Positions 25,057-34,618 of a stretch of DNA of 64,000 bases are shown here, one piece after another. A model generated the notes under the pieces. The model made no database searches, was not told the origin of the DNA, and saw only the letters and a program-made list of their open reading frames with translations. Location: contig NZ_JACSGT010000001.1 of assembly GCF_021504595.1 (NCBI RefSeq), positions 930,001 to 994,000 of the forward strand, written 5' to 3'. Numbering within the stretch: the stretch's first letter is position 1; every line of letters begins with the position of its first letter. This DNA is from Chryseobacterium indicum (GTDB taxonomy: Bacteria; Bacteroidota; Bacteroidia; Flavobacteriales; Weeksellaceae). Position numbers and translations under genes: made by a program.

Positions 25057-27384
25057 ATGAAAAAGTTAATTGTAATCGCCACTTTAGCATTGGCTCCTGT
25101 ATTTTCGGCACAGGAAATGGTGACGAAACCCGTTCAGTCGTATCAGACGGCTCAATATCAGGCTAAAAAGAAAGCTTTTGTGGATAATCTTTTGTCGAAA
25201 ATGACTTTAGATGAAAAAATCGGACAGCTTAATTTACCAAGTTCAGGCGATTTTACTACCGGTTTGGCTAAAAGTTCAGACATCGGAAAAAAAATCGAAC
25301 AGGGTTTAGTCGGAGGACTTTTCAATATAAAAGGAGCAGATAAAATCAGAGCTGTTCAGAAAGTGGCAGTAGAAAACAGCAGGCTTAAAATTCCATTGAT
25401 TTTCGGAATGGACGTCATCCACGGTTACGAAACCACTTTCCCGATTCCATTAGGATTAGCCGCTTCATGGGATATGAATTTAGTTCAGCAGTCAGCAAGA
25501 ATTGCCGCTAAAGAAGCAGCTTCCGACGGAATCAACTGGACATTCTCGCCAATGGTGGATATTTCCCGTGAACCAAGATGGGGAAGGGTTTCCGAAGGAG
25601 CCGGTGAAGATCCTTACTTAGGAAGTGAAGTGGCAAAAAATATGGTTTACGGTTATCAGGGGAAAGACCTTGCCAACGGAACCAATATTCTGGCTTGCGT
25701 CAAGCACTTCGCCCTGTACGGCGCAGGTGAAGCAGGAAGAGACTACAACACAGTCGATATGAGCCACGTAAGAATGTTCAACGAATATTTTCCGCCTTAC
25801 AAAGCGGCAGTAGATGCAGGAGTAGCTTCTGTAATGGCTTCTTTCAATGAAGTGGACGGAGTTCCGGCAACTGGAAACAGATGGCTGCAAACCGAAGTTT
25901 TAAGAGACAGATGGAATTTCAAAGGTTTTGTGTTAACCGATTATACCGGAATCAATGAAATGGTAGATCACGGGATGGGAAATCTTCAGGAAGTTTCCGC
26001 ATTGGCTTTAAAAGCAGGTATTGATATGGATATGGTAGGTGAAGGATTCTTAACCACCCTGAAAAAATCTTTAGCAGAAGGAAAAATAACTCAGGCTGAA
26101 ATCGATATGGCAGCAAAAAGAATTCTTGAGGCGAAATACGATTTAGGACTATTTTCAGATCCATATAAATTCGGAGATGCAAAACTGGCAGCAAAAGAGG
26201 TTTACAATATGGAAAACCGCAATATTGCCAGAAATGTGGCAGCACAATCCATGGTTTTGATGAAAAACGACAATCAGGTATTGCCTTTAAAGAAATCAGG
26301 AACCGTTGCCGTAATCGGACCATTGGTTAGTAACTCTCTGAACATGGCAGGAACATGGAGCGTTGCAGCAAAACATGAGAAAGCCGTTAATCTGATGCAG
26401 GGATTACAGGAAAACTTCGGCAAAGAAGTGAAATTCATTTCTGCAAAAGGAGCAAACATCGATTATGATGCAAAACTGGAAGACATCTATGCAGCGCACG
26501 GTAAGAAAACAGACAGAGATAACCGTTCAAAAGAAGTTTTATTAAAAGAAGCGGTAGATGTTGCGAACAAAGCAGATGTTATTGTTCTGGCAATCGGAGA
26601 ATCTGCTGAAATGAGTGGAGAATCGTCTTCAAGAACAGAAATTACCATTCCACAGTCTCAGGTAGACCTTTTAAATGAACTAAAAAAGACAGGAAAACCA
26701 ATTGCAGTAGTTCTTTTCACAGGTCGTCCTTTAGCCTTAACAAACATTAAAGATACTCCGGATGCAATTCTTAATGTCTGGTTTGCTGGCTCTGAAGCAG
26801 GAAATGCAATCTCTGATGTGCTGTTCGGAAAAGTAAATCCTTCAGGAAAACTACCGATGACTTTCCCAAGAAGTTTAGGGCAGGTTCCAATCTATTACAA
26901 TGCTAAAAATACAGGACGCCCGTTAGATCAGAAGCTGGTTGATAAATGTGAATACCAGAGATTCCGTTCCAATTATATGGATGAGTGTAACACGCCGTTG
27001 TATCCTTTTGGTTATGGATTAAGCTATACAAAATTCAATTATTCTGATGTTACAGTTTCCAATGCAAATCCAAAAGGAAATCAGACCATTCAGGCATCCG
27101 TTACCGTAACGAATACCGGAAATTATGATGGAGCAGAAGTAGTTCAGCTTTATATCAGAGATATGGTAGGAAGCATTACAAGACCCGTAAAAGAACTGAA
27201 AGGCTTCCAGAAAGTGATGTTGAAAAAAGGGGAATCTAAAAAAGTTACCTTCGATATTACTCCGGAAAACCTGAAATTCTACAACGGAGATCTGAAATAC
27301 GACTGGGAACCGGGTGAATTTGATATCATGATCGGAACCAACTCATCCGATGTGAAACATTCCAAAATCAACTGGACAAAATAA
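25057..27384 (+). CDS. bglX: GH3 family beta-glucosidase (BglX-like)
   Basis: 775 residues with signal peptide (ATLALAPVFSAQ), hence probably periplasmic. GH3 N-terminal TIM-barrel at about 40-370, with the catalytic nucleophile Asp295 in 'FKGFVLTDYTGIN' and substrate-site motifs 'DISREPRWGRVSEGAGEDP' and 'CVKHFALYGAGEAGRD'. GH3 C-terminal domain at about 390-630 with 'IAVVLFTGRPLAL' and 'WFAGSEAGNAISDVLFGKVN'. Fibronectin-III-like domain at about 665-765. GH3 enzymes in GH144 loci (for example in Chitinophaga and Bacteroides) cleave beta-1,2-linked gluco-oligosaccharides to glucose, so this is the likely last step. Downstream is a strong terminator. Confidence 0.92.
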   Translation: MKKLIVIATLALAPVFSAQEMVTKPVQSYQTAQYQAKKKAFVDNLLSKMTLDEKIGQLNLPSSGDFTTGLAKSSDIGKKIEQGLVGGLFNIKGADKIRAVQKVAVENSRLKIPLIFGMDVIHGYETTFPIPLGLAASWDMNLVQQSARIAAKEAASDGINWTFSPMVDISREPRWGRVSEGAGEDPYLGSEVAKNMVYGYQGKDLANGTNILACVKHFALYGAGEAGRDYNTVDMSHVRMFNEYFPPYKAAVDAGVASVMASFNEVDGVPATGNRWLQTEVLRDRWNFKGFVLTDYTGINEMVDHGMGNLQEVSALALKAGIDMDMVGEGFLTTLKKSLAEGKITQAEIDMAAKRILEAKYDLGLFSDPYKFGDAKLAAKEVYNMENRNIARNVAAQSMVLMKNDNQVLPLKKSGTVAVIGPLVSNSLNMAGTWSVAAKHEKAVNLMQGLQENFGKEVKFISAKGANIDYDAKLEDIYAAHGKKTDRDNRSKEVLLKEAVDVANKADVIVLAIGESAEMSGESSSRTEITIPQSQVDLLNELKKTGKPIAVVLFTGRPLALTNIKDTPDAILNVWFAGSEAGNAISDVLFGKVNPSGKLPMTFPRSLGQVPIYYNAKNTGRPLDQKLVDKCEYQRFRSNYMDECNTPLYPFGYGLSYTKFNYSDVTVSNANPKGNQTIQASVTVTNTGNYDGAEVVQLYIRDMVGSITRPVKELKGFQKVMLKKGESKKVTFDITPENLKFYNGDLKYDWEPGEFDIMIGTNSSDVKHSKINWTK

Positions 27385-27391
27385 ATCATAT

Positions 27392-27418
27392 AAGCCATTC
27401 AATTAGAGTGGCTTTTTT
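27392..27418 (+). terminator. Rho-independent terminator closing the polysaccharide locus
   Basis: AAGCCATTC (27392-27400) pairs with GAGTGGCTT (27406-27414), including one G-U pair, followed by seven T from 27413. Confidence 0.85.
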
Positions 27419-27496
27419 TGTATTTTTGAATACATGGCAACTCATAAGGTTCTTTGGCACAATTTTGAACAGATTGAAAACTTAAAATTTAAAAAT

Positions 27497-27907
27497 ATGA
27501 AAAAAACAATTTTATTTGGTATGATGTTCCTTGGTTCATTAGTCTTTTCACAGCAAACGCATGTCGTGGGCGGAGACAAAGACGTTCATGGCTGTAAAGC
27601 TTCCGCAGGATACACCTATTCTCAGCTGAGAAACGATTGCGTAAGAGTTTTCGAGCAGAAAATTAAATTGAACGAGGTAAACTCAGATAAAAATTACAGC
27701 ACATCAACGGCAGTTATTTTTAGTAAAAACATGAAAAAAGCCGAAATTTTCATTCCCGACGGAAGCGCAAACAGCATTATTCTCGACAGACAGGGAAAAA
27801 GCAAGGTTTGGAAAAGCGGAAAGCATATTAAAGACAGCTATGTTTTAGTACCTTATAAGAAGACAGGCTATCAGATTAAGAAAAATGATGCTGTCATTTA
27901 TCAATAA
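27497..27907 (+). CDS. Small secreted conserved protein, unknown function
   Basis: About 136 residues from the ATG at 27497, where a signal peptide (FGMMFLGSLVFSQ) begins. The mature part starts with 'VHGCKASAGYTYSQLRNDCVRVFE', a motif with two cysteines that I recognise from small Bacteroidetes secreted proteins and lipoproteins, probably forming a disulfide. The rest is a beta-rich domain with many lysines. No enzyme motif. It has its own terminator and lies just after the polysaccharide locus, with no evident functional tie. Confidence 0.6.
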   Translation: MKKTILFGMMFLGSLVFSQQTHVVGGDKDVHGCKASAGYTYSQLRNDCVRVFEQKIKLNEVNSDKNYSTSTAVIFSKNMKKAEIFIPDGSANSIILDRQGKSKVWKSGKHIKDSYVLVPYKKTGYQIKKNDAVIYQ

Positions 27908-27910
27908 ATA

Positions 27911-27945
27911 AAAGAGTCATTCGAAAGAGTGACTTTTTATTTTTT
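27911..27945 (+). terminator. Rho-independent terminator
   Basis: AGTCATTC (27915-27922) pairs with GAGTGACT (27927-27934) around a GAAA-type tetraloop, followed by TTTTTATTTTTT. Confidence 0.85.
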
Positions 27946-28019
27946 ATGATACAATATTTTACATAAAATAAACTGAACAGCAGTATATCAACTATCAACC
28001 ATTAATCATGAGCTTTTTT

Positions 28020-28080
28020 GGAGCTATTTTCCATTACAATCTTTTTTAAAAAAAAAGGATTTTCATTACAATCGGGGCTA
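28020..28080. repeat. Hairpin repeat element, copy B (short form)
   Basis: It begins GGAGCTATTTTCC and ends CAATCGGGGCTA, the same termini as copies at 24025 and 38326. The core is only a T-run and an A-run (CTTTTTT ... AAAAAG), with TTACAATC on both sides. It lies in the 340-base gap before purB, where no gene was seen. Confidence 0.6.
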
Positions 28081-28212
28081 GTAAATTATGTGTGTTTAAT
28101 TAAATTTGAGATAAAAATTCTGCTTTAGCCCCTTTAAAAATAAGTTTTTTAAGATAAAAATCAAAAAATGCTAAATCAACTCCCTTAATTTTTATCTCTC
28201 ACTGAAAAACCG

Positions 28213-28220
28213 TATTTTTG
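28213..28220 (+). promoter_or_regulatory. Candidate purB promoter -7 box (TATTTTTG)
   Basis: Matches TAnnTTTG, 28 bases before the purB ATG. No exact TTG was found at the -33 distance. Confidence 0.45.
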
Positions 28221-28247
28221 CATATCTAAAAAAAGTAAAAGAAAAGA

Positions 28248-29675
28248 ATGAATTCCTACAAAAATCCATTGGAAGAACGCTATTCAAGCGAAGAAATGTT
28301 ATTTAACTTTTCTCACAATAATAAATTCCAGAACTGGAGAAAGCTTTGGATTGCCCTTGCTGAAATCGAAAAAGATCTTGGTCTTGACATTACAGACGAG
28401 CAAATCGCCGAATTGAAAGCTAATGCAGAAAACATCGATTACGAAAAGGCTGCTGAATACGAGAAAAAGTTCAGACACGATGTAATGGCTCACGTTCATA
28501 CGTATGGTGATGTAGCACCTTCAGCAAAAGGAATTATTCATTTGGGAGCAACTTCAGCATTTGTAGGAGATAATACAGACTTAATCCAGATTCGCGACGG
28601 ACTTTTAATCTTAAAGAAAAAATTGGTTAACGTTATTAAAAATTTAGCGGACTTTGCAATTCAATATAAAGATTTACCAACCTTAGGATTTACACATTTC
28701 CAACCAGCTCAGTTAACAACGGTAGGAAAAAGAGCAACCCTTTGGCTTCAGAGTTTAGTTCTTGACATCGAAGAACTTGATTTTTTCTTAGAAACATTAC
28801 GTTTCAGAGGAGTAAAAGGAACAACAGGAACTGCTGCAAGTTTCTTAGAACTTTTCAACGGTGATTATTCTAAAGTGAAGCATTTAGATAAAGAATTATC
28901 AAAAAGATTCGGTTTCGAGAAAGTTTTTGGTGTTTCCGGACAGACGTACGACAGAAAAATAGACGCGAAAGTAGTCGCTTTATTAGGAAATATTGCTCAA
29001 TCTGCACACAAATTCACCAACGATTTACGTTTACTTCAAAATCTTAAAGAAATTGAAGAACCATTCGAGAAAAACCAAATCGGTTCATCTGCAATGGCTT
29101 ACAAACGTAATCCGATGAGAAGTGAAAGAATCGGAGCTTTGGCAAAATACGTTATGTCTTTAACAACGAGTTCTGCAATGGTCGCTTCAACACAGTGGTT
29201 TGAAAGAACATTGGACGATTCTGCAAATAAGAGATTAACCATTCCTCAGGCATTTTTAGCTGTTGATGCAATTCTATTAATTTGGAACAACATCATGAAC
29301 GGAATTGTGGTCTATCCTAACAGAATCAACAAACATATTATGGAAGAACTTCCTTTCATGGCGACAGAATACATCATCATGGAAGAAGTGAAAGCTGGTG
29401 GCGACCGTCAGGAAATCCATGAAGTAATCAGAGTTCATTCTATGGAAGCTTCCAAGCAGGTAAAAGTAGAAGGTAAAGAAAACGACCTTATCGAAAGAAT
29501 CCTGAACGACGATTCGTTAAAATTAGATAAATCAAAATTAAAAGAAGTTCTCGATCCTAAAAACTTCATCGGTTTTGCACCCATTCAGACGGAAGAATTC
29601 ATTGCCAATGAAGTTCAGCCGATTATCGATGCAAATAAAGATTTGATTGGGTTAGAAGCTGATCTTAAAGTATAA
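28248..29675 (+). CDS. purB: Adenylosuccinate lyase
   Basis: 475 residues. The enzyme cleaves SAICAR to AICAR and adenylosuccinate to AMP, releasing fumarate, in cytosolic purine synthesis. Evidence is the fumarase/aspartase superfamily signature 'GSSAMAYKRNPMRSE' near residue 280 with its catalytic serine, plus 'HDVMAHVHTYG', 'HLGATSAFVGDNTD' and 'GFTHFQPAQLTTVGKR' carrying the conserved histidines. Length is full for the eukaryote-like PurB found in Bacteroidetes. purL lies downstream, separated by one secreted-protein gene, so purine genes are clustered here. Confidence 0.95.
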   Translation: MNSYKNPLEERYSSEEMLFNFSHNNKFQNWRKLWIALAEIEKDLGLDITDEQIAELKANAENIDYEKAAEYEKKFRHDVMAHVHTYGDVAPSAKGIIHLGATSAFVGDNTDLIQIRDGLLILKKKLVNVIKNLADFAIQYKDLPTLGFTHFQPAQLTTVGKRATLWLQSLVLDIEELDFFLETLRFRGVKGTTGTAASFLELFNGDYSKVKHLDKELSKRFGFEKVFGVSGQTYDRKIDAKVVALLGNIAQSAHKFTNDLRLLQNLKEIEEPFEKNQIGSSAMAYKRNPMRSERIGALAKYVMSLTTSSAMVASTQWFERTLDDSANKRLTIPQAFLAVDAILLIWNNIMNGIVVYPNRINKHIMEELPFMATEYIIMEEVKAGGDRQEIHEVIRVHSMEASKQVKVEGKENDLIERILNDDSLKLDKSKLKEVLDPKNFIGFAPIQTEEFIANEVQPIIDANKDLIGLEADLKV

Positions 29676-29721
29676 TATGGTATGCAGTCCTTTTGGGCTG
29701 CATATTTTATTTAAATTGAAT

Positions 29722-30738
29722 ATGAAGATTTTTACATTTTTTATTTTAACAGTATTTCCTGTGATGATATTTTCTCAGGAACTAAAGCTGAATAAAAAAA
29801 TTGAATCTGATACCGATTTTAATCACTCTGTTTCAGGAATTTCGGTTCCGGCGAGTTTCGGGAATTTTACCAGAACTGCCCTGTTTACTAATTCCAAAAA
29901 TGATAGTATTCTTTCTGCGGAGTATGAAAACAAAAGTAACAATGAGCTTTTTCAGTTCAAAATAGTTTTAGGACGTTTGGATGAAGAAAGGCTTTTTAAT
30001 TATTATTTTGAAAATCTAAGAAATAGAAGATATGGTCCTAAAGAAGCTGTCAATAAAGCGGTTACCTTTAAAGAAGGTAAATTCAAGCTTAATGGGATAA
30101 GCACTTATTTTAAGCATCTTGACAGATTAATTAATGTAAGGGTTTATGATGCAGGATTTTGGATATTTGTTTCGGAAACCAGTCAAAAAGGAAATGATAC
30201 ATTAGCTTTAGATGAAAGACAGGAAGAGTTTTTACAGAAATTAAATCCTTCAAAAATTGTTGAGAAAAATCCTCTGACAAGATATTCTAATATTTTATAT
30301 GCGCCTGTTGCAGCTCAGAATAAACCATTATTAAGAATTACGATGAGCAGTGCTACGAATAAAATGAAGTGGATTTATGAGAATATTGATAAATACGAAA
30401 GAGCAGCAGGAATTCCTGGGATTCTTTTAGATTTTCAAATTGCGGGAATTAATGGTTTTATTGATTATAAGACAGAGAAAAATCAAGATCCAATAGAAGG
30501 AAATAATGCTGCAACACGATTGATTTCTTTCTTAACGAAACTGAGAAAAGATGGTTTTGTAGATGAATATTTGATGGAGCAGTATTCTTATTTGTTAATT
30601 CCTCAGGAAAATCATAAGTTCGATTACGAAGGCTATCAAAAATGGAAATTGGATAATTCAATCGATTTTGATACCTCTAAAAAGCTTTATATTATTGTAA
30701 ATTCACGTAAGAAAACAGATCTGAATAAAGATGAGTAA
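29722..30738 (+). CDS. Secreted protein of unknown function between purB and purL
   Basis: About 338 residues from the ATG at 29722, where the signal peptide (FTFFILTVFPVMIFSQ) begins. The rest has mixed alpha/beta character. Recognisable stretches are 'VSGISVPASFGNFTRTALF' near the start, 'NLRNRRYGPKEAVNKAV', 'AGIPGILLDFQIAGINGFID' and a charged C-terminus. No catalytic motif or named domain was recognised. It lies 46 bases after purB and 42 before purL, probably co-transcribed, but an exported product makes a direct role in purine synthesis unlikely. Confidence 0.6.
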   Translation: MKIFTFFILTVFPVMIFSQELKLNKKIESDTDFNHSVSGISVPASFGNFTRTALFTNSKNDSILSAEYENKSNNELFQFKIVLGRLDEERLFNYYFENLRNRRYGPKEAVNKAVTFKEGKFKLNGISTYFKHLDRLINVRVYDAGFWIFVSETSQKGNDTLALDERQEEFLQKLNPSKIVEKNPLTRYSNILYAPVAAQNKPLLRITMSSATNKMKWIYENIDKYERAAGIPGILLDFQIAGINGFIDYKTEKNQDPIEGNNAATRLISFLTKLRKDGFVDEYLMEQYSYLLIPQENHKFDYEGYQKWKLDNSIDFDTSKKLYIIVNSRKKTDLNKDE

Positions 30739-30780
30739 ATTAATTAATAAGTTTAATAATATATAAATATCTGACATCTA

Positions 30781-33700
30781 ATGTCTCAAAACAAAAGAAT
30801 TTTCGTAGAAAAAAGAGGAATTTTCGATGTAGAAAGTCCAAAAATTTTTGATGAAGTAAAAGCGGTTATACCGTCCATCCAAAAAGTAAAAGTATACAAC
30901 GTGTACGATATTTTCGGATTAAATGGCGGTGAATTCGAAAAGGTAGTTAACAGCACTTTCGTAGATCCGGTTACTGATATTTTAATCGAAGAAAATCCTG
31001 CACAGGGAATTTATTTCGCATTGGAATTTTTACCGGGACAGTACGATCAGCGTGCAGATTCTGCCCAACAGTGCATTGCTTTATTAACGGGAAATGAGAA
31101 GTCTAAAGTAAGAAGCGGAAAATTAATTGAATTCGAAGGTGTTTCCGAATCTGATTTAGCAAAAATCAAAGACCTTCTAATCAATAAAGTGGAATCTCAG
31201 GAAAAAGATTTATCAACTTTAAACATTCCTGCGGAAGAAACACCGTCAAAAGTTATTATTCATGAAGGTTTTATCAATTTTGATAATGCTCAGCTTGAGG
31301 AATTCTTTAATAATCACGGTTTTGCATTAGGGTTGGATGATTTGAAATTCATTCAGGAATATTTTAAATCGGAACAGAGAAATCCTACAGAAACGGAACT
31401 TAAAGTTTTAGACACCTATTGGAGCGACCACTGTCGTCACACAACATTTGAAACAGAATTGTCAAATATCGAATTCGAAGGACAGTTTAAACATACATTG
31501 GAAACCATTTTCAATGATTACATCGAAAAAAGAAAATTCCTAGGACGCGAATTGAAACCCATTTCTTTAATGGATCTGGCAACAGTTTGCGGAAGATATT
31601 TCCATAAAACAGGCGATTTGGAAAACCTGGTAGTTTCCGATGAAATCAACGCTTGTACGATCCAAATCGAAGCTGAATACGATGGTAAAAAAGAACCGTG
31701 GTATTTATTATTTAAAAACGAAACCCACAATCACCCGACAGAAATCGAACCTTTTGGTGGCGCTTCAACTTGTTTAGGTGGTGCGATCAGAGATCCTTTG
31801 TCTGGGCGTTCTTTTGTTTTCCAAGCGATGAGATTAACGGGTGCTGCAGACGTTTTGGAACCGGTTGATAAAACATTACCGGGAAAATTGCCTCAAAAAA
31901 CAATCACGAAACAGGCTGCAAACGGATATTCCTCTTACGGGAACCAAATCGGTTTGGCGACAACAATGGTTTCTGAAATTTATGACGAAGGCTACAAAGC
32001 GAAAAGAATGGAAGTTGGTTTCGTTGCGGGAGCCGTTCCTGTGGATTGGGTAAGACGTGAAAAACCGGCAAATGGTGATTCTATCATTATTTTAGGAGGA
32101 GCAACAGGTCGTGACGGTGTTGGAGGAGCAAGCGGAAGTTCAAAAGAACAGGACGAAACTTCTATCCATACGATGAGTTCTGAAGTTCAGAAAGGAAATG
32201 CCGTTGAAGAACGTAAAATCCAGAGATTGTTCAGAAATCCTGAAGTAACGAGACTGATTAAAAAATCAAATGACTTTGGAGCGGGAGGAGTTTCCGTAGC
32301 CATCGGTGAAATCGCCGATTCTTTAGAAGTTAATTTAGATGTTTTACCTCTAAAATATGAAGGGTTAAACGGAACCGAATTGGCAATTTCCGAATCTCAG
32401 GAAAGAATGGCAGTTGTAGTAGAACCTAAAGATAAAGAACAGTTCATCAAATTCTGTGAAGCTGAAAACATTGTAGCTGTTGAGGTTGCAAAAGTAACGG
32501 ATTCGGGAAGAATGCAGATGTTCTGGAAAGGTGATAAAATTGTTGATCTTTCAAGAGCATTTTTAGATACAAACGGTTGTTCAAAAAGTCAGGAAGTTAA
32601 AATTACGCATCTTAATGAAGTAAAAGAAGAAACTCCGGCATTTACTGAAGAGAATTTCCTGAAAATTTTAAGCGATAAGAATGTTGCTTCTCAAAAAGGA
32701 TTGCTGGAAATGTTCGATTCATCGATTGGTGCAACTACGGTTGCGATGCCTTTGGGTGGAAAATATCAACAGACTTTGATGGAAGGAAGTGTTCAGACGT
32801 TGCCAATCATCGGGGCAAAAGATATCGAAACCGTTTCTTTAGCGAGTTGGGGATTTGATGCAGAAATTTCTAAGCAAAATTCACTTTTAGGAGCTTCTTA
32901 CGCTGTTGTAGAAAGTGTTGCGAAGATCGTTGCAATGGGTGGTGATTATAAAAATATCAGATTCAGTTTTCAGGAATATTTTGAAAAATTAGGTCAGAAT
33001 CCTGAAAAATGGGGAAAACCTTTAGCTTCTTTATTGGGAGCTTATGATGCTCAGATCAATTTCGGTTTAGCGGCTATCGGAGGTAAAGATTCAATGAGCG
33101 GAACGTATCAGGATCTGAATGTGCCGCCAACATTAATCTCTTTCGCTTGTGCAAACGGAGAAAAGAAAAATATCATCTCTCCTGAATTTAAAAACGAAGG
33201 AAATAAAGTATATTTCTTCAATCATATTGCTCAGGAAAATGGACTTCCGAATTACGATGCTTTAAAAGATATTTATGAATTCATTTTTGAAAATATCAAA
33301 GTTGGAAAAATCGTTTCTGTAAAAACAGTGAAAGAAGGTGGAGTTGCCGTTGCTTTAGCAAAAATGAGCTTCGGAAACAGATTGGGCGCAGACATTACAG
33401 TAGATGATGCTTCGGCATTGCTCAGCAAGCGAATTGGTAGCTTAATTATAGAATCTAAAGAAGAATTAAGTTCTGTAAATCTTCAATTGATAGGTCAAGT
33501 TGTTGCGAATGAAGTTTTAACCATCAACAATCTTCAAACTTCCATCAATAAATTATTAGCTGCAAACACCAATACTTTCGAAAATCTTTTCCCGACAGTT
33601 GAAAAAGAAAAAATAACGGTTGCGTTGGATGAAAAATTAAATTCAGTCAACCCAAGAAATATCATCATTAAGAAACACGGAATCGCTCAGCCAAAAGTAT

Positions 33701-34479
33701 TTGCGCCGGTTTTTCCGGGAACAAACTGCGAATACGATACATTGAACGCTTTCGCAAAAGAAGGAGCTGTAATTAAAAGTTTACCATTAATCAATATCAA
33801 TCATCAATTATTGGATGAAAGTATTGATGCGTGGGTAGAGGAGATCAAAACTTCCCAGATTTTAGCCTTCTCAGGAGGTTTCTCTGCGGGTGACGAACCA
33901 GACGGTTCTGCAAAATTCATCGTTAACGTTTTGAAAAACGAGAAGATGAGAAATGCCGTTCACGAATTGCTCGACAGAGACGGAATGATTATCGGGATCT
34001 GTAACGGTTTTCAGGCGTTGGTTAAATCCGGATTATTGCCTTACGGAAGAATTAAAGATTTAGATGAAAATTCTCCAACGTTAGCTCACAACGCGATCAG
34101 AAGACATATTTCCCAGATGGTCAATGTAAAAGTCGTAAATGACGAATCTCCTTGGCTAAAAGGAATGAAGGATCAGATTTTCACGATTCCAATTTCTCAC
34201 GGGGAAGGTCGTTTCATGGCTTCGGAAGCGGAAATTCAGAAGCTATATGAAAACGGACAGATTGCAACACAATATTTAGACTTAGAAGGAAATATAGCTC
34301 ACGGAATGCCTTTTAATCCCAATAATTCATTATTCGGAATTGAAGGGATCACTAGTCCTTGCGGAAAAATTTTCGGAAGAATGGGACATCCGGAACGTTT
34401 TGCTGAGGGATTATTCAAAAATATTCCAACCGCAAATTATCACAACATCTTTAAAAATGGAGTGGAGTACTTTATGTAA
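30781..34479 (+). CDS. purL: Phosphoribosylformylglycinamidine synthase, single-chain type
   Basis: 1232 residues, the large fused FGAM synthase. The N-terminal PurS-like domain (about 1-160) is followed by a linker and AIRS-type synthase halves with 'YWSDHCRHTTFETEL', 'KNETHNHPTEIEPFGGASTC', 'GGATGRDGVGGASGSS' and a second half with 'AAIGGKDSMSGTY'. The C-terminal class I glutamine amidotransferase has its nucleophile Cys1074 in 'GICNGFQALVKSG' and the His/Glu pair in 'GHPERFAEG'. The enzyme uses glutamine and ATP to convert FGAR to FGAM. All key motifs appear intact. A terminator follows directly. Confidence 0.96.
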   Translation: MSQNKRIFVEKRGIFDVESPKIFDEVKAVIPSIQKVKVYNVYDIFGLNGGEFEKVVNSTFVDPVTDILIEENPAQGIYFALEFLPGQYDQRADSAQQCIALLTGNEKSKVRSGKLIEFEGVSESDLAKIKDLLINKVESQEKDLSTLNIPAEETPSKVIIHEGFINFDNAQLEEFFNNHGFALGLDDLKFIQEYFKSEQRNPTETELKVLDTYWSDHCRHTTFETELSNIEFEGQFKHTLETIFNDYIEKRKFLGRELKPISLMDLATVCGRYFHKTGDLENLVVSDEINACTIQIEAEYDGKKEPWYLLFKNETHNHPTEIEPFGGASTCLGGAIRDPLSGRSFVFQAMRLTGAADVLEPVDKTLPGKLPQKTITKQAANGYSSYGNQIGLATTMVSEIYDEGYKAKRMEVGFVAGAVPVDWVRREKPANGDSIIILGGATGRDGVGGASGSSKEQDETSIHTMSSEVQKGNAVEERKIQRLFRNPEVTRLIKKSNDFGAGGVSVAIGEIADSLEVNLDVLPLKYEGLNGTELAISESQERMAVVVEPKDKEQFIKFCEAENIVAVEVAKVTDSGRMQMFWKGDKIVDLSRAFLDTNGCSKSQEVKITHLNEVKEETPAFTEENFLKILSDKNVASQKGLLEMFDSSIGATTVAMPLGGKYQQTLMEGSVQTLPIIGAKDIETVSLASWGFDAEISKQNSLLGASYAVVESVAKIVAMGGDYKNIRFSFQEYFEKLGQNPEKWGKPLASLLGAYDAQINFGLAAIGGKDSMSGTYQDLNVPPTLISFACANGEKKNIISPEFKNEGNKVYFFNHIAQENGLPNYDALKDIYEFIFENIKVGKIVSVKTVKEGGVAVALAKMSFGNRLGADITVDDASALLSKRIGSLIIESKEELSSVNLQLIGQVVANEVLTINNLQTSINKLLAANTNTFENLFPTVEKEKITVALDEKLNSVNPRNIIIKKHGIAQPKVFAPVFPGTNCEYDTLNAFAKEGAVIKSLPLININHQLLDESIDAWVEEIKTSQILAFSGGFSAGDEPDGSAKFIVNVLKNEKMRNAVHELLDRDGMIIGICNGFQALVKSGLLPYGRIKDLDENSPTLAHNAIRRHISQMVNVKVVNDESPWLKGMKDQIFTIPISHGEGRFMASEAEIQKLYENGQIATQYLDLEGNIAHGMPFNPNNSLFGIEGITSPCGKIFGRMGHPERFAEGLFKNIPTANYHNIFKNGVEYFM

Positions 34480-34502
34480 AAAATAATAAAAAATGAAAAA
34501 TG

Positions 34503-34528
34503 ACCGTCCTTAGTGACGGTTATTTTTT
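34503..34528 (+). terminator. Rho-independent terminator after purL
   Basis: ACCGTC (34503-34508) pairs with GACGGT (34515-34520), followed by TATTTTTTT. Confidence 0.85.
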
Positions 34529-34595
34529 TATAAGGATGTTTTAAATAATACCTTAACAATTAATTTTAAAACTTAGCATAGTGATAATTGTTTCT

Positions 34596-34603
34596 TATTT
34601 TTG
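34596..34603 (+). promoter_or_regulatory. Candidate promoter -7 box (TATTTTTG)
   Basis: TAnnTTTG match 15 bases before the TonB-dependent receptor ATG at 34619. It also argues against the in-frame TTG at 34601 as start. Confidence 0.45.
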
Positions 34604-34618
34604 TATCAAATTCCGATA

